Assembly: GCA_030043815.1 (NCBI GenBank)
Contig: JASHWX010000151.1
Coordinates: forward strand, 1 to 8,345
From: Candidatus Rhabdochlamydia sp.
GTDB taxonomy: Bacteria; Chlamydiota; Chlamydiia; Chlamydiales; Rhabdochlamydiaceae
DNA length: 8,345 bases
Direction of reading: 5' to 3'
Shown here piece by piece: positions 5,034-8,345 of this stretch. Position 1 is the stretch's first letter. Every line of letters begins with the position of its first letter. The position numbers and the translations under genes are program-made. Below the pieces are notes generated by a model that saw only the letters and a program-made list of their open reading frames with translations, searched no databases and was not told the origin of the DNA.

Positions 5034-6539
5034 TTAATTCCTCCTCTCGAAATAAGTATTGGGTTGTCTCTTTTGCCATTTATAGATATTTTTTGTCAAA
5101 TCAAAGGTCATCTTGCTGGGTCTAACCAAGTCAAACACATTGGAAAAAAGGGCTTTGATCTGATTGGATGCTCGAACCATATTGCGCCCCGGCTGTTCGG
5201 TAGGTTCTTCATCGTAGGTAATCTGCGTTCGCCATGCGCCGAGCAAAGAAAAAATCGGAGCGAAAACGATGGAGTATAGAAACCTGTAGAGAGTGTTGAT
5301 GCATTGTAAGACAATATCGGGAATGATAGAGCTGATGCATTCGCTGACCTTTTTCAATGGTTTACGGATCAATCCTGGAACGAGAAGCTTGTACAGCAAG
5401 ACGGCGATGTGTTCTTTTGTCTGAAGGTCGATGATGTTAGCTTCGCTTAAAGTTTCTGCTGAGATGCCGCAGCAATTTGCTGTCACCACATGGAAAGGAT
5501 GCATTTCTTCGCTTCGGGTACGTATGAGTTCGATGACTTTCAAGGCTTGCGCATCGGTGATATTAATGGGAGTGATGCAAAGGTCCTGTTTGATGAACTC
5601 GTAACTGTCTGGACTCATCCATTCTCCTTTATGAGTGGAAAGAGAGCTGGAAAATGAAAAATTCATCCAGCGCGTTCCCCAGCCGAAGCTATATTCCCCT
5701 CCGTCTCTGAATCCGTAGCCAAATCCATTTCTGAAGACAATTCGAAAAAATGAATGGCGGGTTCCTTTCAAGAGGCGGTCTAAGAAGTTGTAGTCTTCCT
5801 TGTGGGCGTGCGTTGTTATAAGCTCGAGGACGCAGCCTTGCGGTGTCGGGTTCAAAATGCGCAAATGGCGGGGCTGGTTGATGTTGAACCGGTCCGATTG
5901 GGTCAGTCCCTGATCGAGATACTGCCAGTATTTCTTTTGACCATCGACCATTGAGTACAACTCTCCTTCTTTGCTGACAAAGAGAGTTTTTTTAATCTCC
6001 GACCAAGGCGTTCTTCTTCCATTTAATAGAAGATGAGGCTCTTTCACAGGCACAACTCTACCGTTTCTCCTAGAAAAGATCCACTCGCTGCCGATGGTAT
6101 GGCGATAATAAGGATGGGAGATGTAGCGATGAAGATGGGATTTGAAAACAAAATCGACGAGGTCGGGCGAAGACCAAAATGCCGTTTCGTCAAACCCCAG
6201 CCTTTTCCAGTGATCAAATAACTGAGAATTATGCTGTGCGCATGTAGCTGAGGAAGGATTTCCCAAATTCAAGCGCTCGCGCATCGCACGAACATAATGC
6301 TCGAGCCGACCTGTTTCAAAAGACGAGCTCGCATTAGAAAGATGCTTTTCAGACAAATCGATGGCCTCTAGGATTTTTTCACGGCGATAAGGTTGTTCTT
6401 GGATGGCAAATTCATTTCTGAAGAATTCGATGAAATATTCTGTGATTTCGTTGTCATATTTAGCGGCGTAGCCTGGCACGAAAAAGCGGCATAGTTGATG
6501 CTGCCAACCTGATTGAAGTGAAATTGTTGTATCAGCCAT
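5034..6539 (-). CDS. Putative membrane-associated permuted papain-fold cysteine enzyme (501 aa paralogue)
   Basis: This 501-aa protein aligns along most of its length with the 573-aa product of the next gene: HWKRLGF (110-116) with KWQRLGL; LLNGRRTPWSEI (171-182) with MQGRWVRWEAI; the strand CVLELITT (236-243); RHSFFRIVFRNGFGYGF (261-277) with VHIAMRLITPNGQVYSF; FHVVTANCCGIS (349-360) with FNYLKQNCSSLM; and the tail IYKWQKRQPNTYF (485-497) with FMDWQRAQRSTF. The conserved pair would be H262 and C356. Hydrophobic segments at about 378-391 and 403-436 precede the tail and may form a membrane hairpin. No signal peptide is seen. Predicted role, by inference only: a membrane-attached Cys-His peptidase, deubiquitinase-like enzyme or acyltransferase, possibly a secreted effector. 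It is first in the operon, with a good promoter just upstream and no clear Shine-Dalgarno motif. Confidence 0.8.
   Translation of the reverse strand: MADTTISLQSGWQHQLCRFFVPGYAAKYDNEITEYFIEFFRNEFAIQEQPYRREKILEAIDLSEKHLSNASSSFETGRLEHYVRAMRERLNLGNPSSATCAQHNSQLFDHWKRLGFDETAFWSSPDLVDFVFKSHLHRYISHPYYRHTIGSEWIFSRRNGRVVPVKEPHLLLNGRRTPWSEIKKTLFVSKEGELYSMVDGQKKYWQYLDQGLTQSDRFNINQPRHLRILNPTPQGCVLELITTHAHKEDYNFLDRLLKGTRHSFFRIVFRNGFGYGFRDGGEYSFGWGTRWMNFSFSSSLSTHKGEWMSPDSYEFIKQDLCITPINITDAQALKVIELIRTRSEEMHPFHVVTANCCGISAETLSEANIIDLQTKEHIAVLLYKLLVPGLIRKPLKKVSECISSIIPDIVLQCINTLYRFLYSIVFAPIFSLLGAWRTQITYDEEPTEQPGRNMVRASNQIKALFSNVFDLVRPSKMTFDLTKNIYKWQKRQPNTYFERRN
5040..5046 (-). promoter_or_regulatory. Strong ribosome binding site for the 573-aa gene
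   Basis: AGGAGGG on the minus strand lies inside the last codons of the upstream paralogue, nine bases before the ATG at 5030. It sets the start of the 573-aa gene. The upstream stop and this start are three bases apart, so the downstream gene can be translated by ribosomes that finish the first gene or that load afresh on this site. Confidence 0.8.
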
Positions 6540-6550
6540 TTGGGTGGATG

Positions 6551-6580
6551 ATCATATCAGAGAAAATCATTTTTGTTCAA
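6551..6580 (-). promoter_or_regulatory. Promoter for the paralogue operon
   Basis: On the minus strand TTGAAC (6580-6575, four of six) and TATGAT (6556-6551, five of six) are spaced by 18 bases, a good sigma70-type arrangement. Transcription would start near 6544, about five bases before the ATG at 6539. The ATG has no Shine-Dalgarno motif, so the message may be almost leaderless. Confidence 0.5.
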
Positions 6581-6602
6581 AAAAACTTCCGCGCTTTGTT
6601 AG

Positions 6603-6622
6603 TATACTTTCTTCATCAGGAG
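6603..6622 (+). promoter_or_regulatory. Probable -10 box and ribosome binding site of the licD-like gene
   Basis: TATACT (6603-6608) matches the -10 consensus at five of six positions; the -35 region is only A-rich. AGGAG (6618-6622) lies six bases before ATG 6629 and decides that start over the in-frame ATG at 6518. The ATG at 6518 has no such site and would overlap the coding start of the divergent gene. Confidence 0.45.
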
Positions 6623-6628
6623 AAAAAA

Positions 6629-7561
6629 ATGATCGCGATCAAACAGTTTCTCTCCGATCCCAACGATGCTCCCGAGTATGGCTACCAAGACAATGCAATC
6701 ACAGGAATTGGATTTTGGATGATGGCGGGAGCCCGCTTTGCCATCAGCATCTATTCAAGAGCCGAAAATGCAAACAACGCTTTTGACCGCATCGTTTTGA
6801 CAGCATCTGCAATTGGCATGGGCCTCATCACTCTTCCTTTTACTTTATTAGGAGCGGCTATGAAAGCAGGCGGATCTCTTTGTCCTACCCGCGTGGAAAA
6901 TCTCACGAGCGATGATATTCCGTGCACAGACAAAAATAAAGTCGATCAAATCTATGAACTTCTTTCGATCGTCAATGATGCCTTAAGGCAAAATGGGATC
7001 GAGTATTCGATGGATGGAGGAACCTTGCTTGGGGCCATCCGGGAAAAAGGGGTCATCAAATGCGACGATGACGGCGATATCATGATCATGTATAAAGACA
7101 AGCAGCGCCTGCTCGCGTTAAAAGACGCGCTTCATGCCAAAGGCGTTGTCATGCAGGATTCCGGCGGTGAGACATTCAAGCTCACCTTCCACGCCGATGA
7201 ATCGGCCAATGTCGATATCTTCCTGATGGAAGAAGATTCCGACGGGCTGATCCGTCCCAAGGGCGATTACTATAAGCACTTATTTCCTAAAGAATATTTC
7301 CTTAAAGAAGAGCTTCAGCAGCTTAGGGACTATCCCTTCGGGCCCCCTGAAAAGCAGCTCTTCTTAAGAGGTCCAGCCCATCCTATGCGCTTCCTCAAAA
7401 CGTTTTACGGGCCTGAATGCTTTGAATACATGATCCGGACGCACTCGCACATTCAACTGGGGCCTTTTGCCTTTCCGATTTTAAATTTCAGCAAGACGAG
7501 GTACAAGATCGTCAATCCGATGTACGCTGAAGGCCATATCTGGAAAAGATCCCACCCATGA
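6629..7561 (+). CDS. LicD-family nucleotidyltransferase-fold (phosphocholine/phosphotransferase-type) protein
   Basis: This 310-aa protein belongs to the LicD group of the nucleotidyltransferase superfamily, whose known members move phosphocholine or similar phospho-groups onto glycans or other acceptors. Seen: EYSMDGGTLLGAIREKGVI (125-143), the LicD hallmark; CDDDGDIMI (145-153), supplying metal-binding aspartates (probably D148 and D150); and NVDIFLM (194-200), with D196 as likely third acidic ligand. The N-terminal 90 residues are not part of the catalytic domain and contain hydrophobic stretches at about 24-42 and 55-80, so the enzyme may be membrane-attached with the domain in the cytosol or in the host. 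The start at 6629 has AGGAG six bases upstream. The stop overlaps the next ATG (ATGA). The exact donor and acceptor cannot be read from sequence. Confidence 0.82.
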   Translation: MIAIKQFLSDPNDAPEYGYQDNAITGIGFWMMAGARFAISIYSRAENANNAFDRIVLTASAIGMGLITLPFTLLGAAMKAGGSLCPTRVENLTSDDIPCTDKNKVDQIYELLSIVNDALRQNGIEYSMDGGTLLGAIREKGVIKCDDDGDIMIMYKDKQRLLALKDALHAKGVVMQDSGGETFKLTFHADESANVDIFLMEEDSDGLIRPKGDYYKHLFPKEYFLKEELQQLRDYPFGPPEKQLFLRGPAHPMRFLKTFYGPECFEYMIRTHSHIQLGPFAFPILNFSKTRYKIVNPMYAEGHIWKRSHP

Positions 7562-8345
7562 ATACATCGTTTATCACTCCGTCTGCTGCTTTAGGTTTTG
7601 GCGAATATGAGAATTTTAGTTCGGAAGATTTTGAAGGTTATTACACGACTCAGAAAGTCCATGCCCTCATCTTATCAGCTCTCATCGGAGCCTCTGCAGC
7701 GGCCATCGTCGTGGCTGCTTTCTTTTTTCCCATCTTGATATGGGCAGCTCCATTTGCATTCATCGGGCTGGCAGTTGCTGGAGTTAAAACATACTTGAGA
7801 TATCGCGCGACGCAGAACCACTTTCCTCCTCATCTCACTCAGGAGTTGGACCCTCGCCGCTTCCAAGCAAAAAAAGTCGGAGAGTTCATTCAAGAACAAG
7901 GAGCTGCCGTCGCCCTTGCTGATTCCAAAGAGACGCATCGATACAGACTCGACCTGATCCGCAGCGCGCAAAAATCGATTTTTTTAAGCCTTTATATGGG
8001 AGAGGAAGCTTTGGATGAGGCGCTCGAGCTCATCAAAATGCGGATGCAGCAAAATCGAGAGCTCAGAGTCTTCATACTTGGATCCGATCATTTTCTCACC
8101 TCCGAAAATCATTTTCGGCTAAACGCATTGCAGACCGCCTATCCCGATCGCTTTTTCGTCACGCTCAATCCTGAAATGTACCACTCCCAGCATCCCACTT
8201 TCAGCCCCCCATGTTTAAGCACCAATCACATCAAATTGATGTCGATCGATCAAGGAGCGTACACGATCATCGGCGGCAGCGCACTCCGCCCATTTTGGAC
8301 TCAGGTCACAGGGACCGAGCATTTAGCAAAAGTGGAAGAGACGTA
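7558..8345 (+). CDS. Phospholipase D-superfamily protein with N-terminal membrane hairpin (cut by window edge)
   Basis: An open frame of 262 codons starts at ATG 7558, overlapping the LicD-like stop, and runs off the window. Seen: a Ser/Phe-rich N-terminus; a hydrophobic double segment at about 35-78 (Ala/Ile-rich, kinked by PILIWAAP); RSAQKSIFLSLYMG (135-148), typical of the strand before a PLD domain; and the first HKD motif, H224-x-K226-x4-D231 followed by GGS (239-241). PLD-superfamily enzymes need two such motifs, and the second should lie beyond the window. Chlamydiae carry several PLD-like proteins, some in the plasticity zone and some host-directed, which suits this one. The hydrophobic hairpin resembles the bilobed domain of inclusion-membrane proteins. 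Phospholipase, cardiolipin synthase or endonuclease activity cannot be separated here. Confidence 0.85.
   Translation, partial: MNTSFITPSAALGFGEYENFSSEDFEGYYTTQKVHALILSALIGASAAAIVVAAFFFPILIWAAPFAFIGLAVAGVKTYLRYRATQNHFPPHLTQELDPRRFQAKKVGEFIQEQGAAVALADSKETHRYRLDLIRSAQKSIFLSLYMGEEALDEALELIKMRMQQNRELRVFILGSDHFLTSENHFRLNALQTAYPDRFFVTLNPEMYHSQHPTFSPPCLSTNHIKLMSIDQGAYTIIGGSALRPFWTQVTGTEHLAKVEET

Noticed and set aside
6518..6628. Upstream start giving a 347-aa LicD-like protein
   Set aside because: ATG 6518 has no ribosome binding site and overlaps the divergent gene's start and its promoter. ATG 6629 has AGGAG at good spacing, and the first 37 residues look non-coding.
1..8345. tRNA, rRNA or riboswitch genes
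   Set aside because: The gaps between genes are short or filled with the described repeats, and I saw no cloverleaf, rRNA or known riboswitch core in them. A covariance-model search would be needed to exclude small RNAs.

Overview
The window looks like a chromosomal piece of a member of the Chlamydiae, probably an environmental ('Chlamydia-like') lineage and not Chlamydia itself. The best taxonomic cue is TrmB: its start (MKPKDLK), its altered SAM loop (EYCTGNG) and the stretch RVRKIWSKM...NNL.IVCGEA resemble chlamydial TrmB as I remember it. A phospholipase D-like protein with an N-terminal hydrophobic hairpin and two large proteins with C-terminal hydrophobic hairpins also fit a chlamydial parasite or symbiont. 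I cannot name the genus from sequence alone.

Layout. (1) 1-916, minus strand: trmB followed, with an ATGA overlap, by the start of an unrecognised gene that runs off the window. (2) 917-1037: divergent intergenic region with weak promoter matches on both strands and a perfect 22-bp palindrome. (3) 1038-2654, plus strand: a two-gene ExbB/ExbD-type proton-channel operon. The ExbB protein carries an unusual exported, very acidic N-terminal extension. (4) 2655-3308: a gene-free, repeat-packed convergent region. It holds a tandem array of a ~78-bp unit with inverted arms, split by a ~233-bp element with GGGGTCCA-type inverted ends; inside that element lies a second hairpin repeat built on AGGAT/ATCCT. 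(5) 3309-6539, minus strand: two adjacent, divergent paralogues (501 and 573 aa) in one operon. Both have a conserved HxxxR...NGxxYxF motif, a later N-C motif and a hydrophobic hairpin before a conserved tail. They may be permuted papain-fold cysteine hydrolases or acyltransferases attached to membrane. (6) 6540-6628: divergent promoter region. (7) 6629-8345, plus strand: a LicD-family nucleotidyl/phosphotransferase overlapping by ATGA with a PLD-superfamily protein that is cut by the window edge.

How the parts work together. TrmB is housekeeping tRNA modification. ExbB/ExbD should form an inner-membrane motor driven by the proton-motive force, but its TonB/TolA-type partner is not beside it. 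The two halves on the right (paralogous putative cysteine enzymes; LicD plus PLD) look like accessory host-interaction or envelope/lipid-modifying functions arranged divergently around one short promoter region. That functional reading is inference: only the LicD and PLD motifs, the ExbB/ExbD motifs and TrmB are firmly recognisable.
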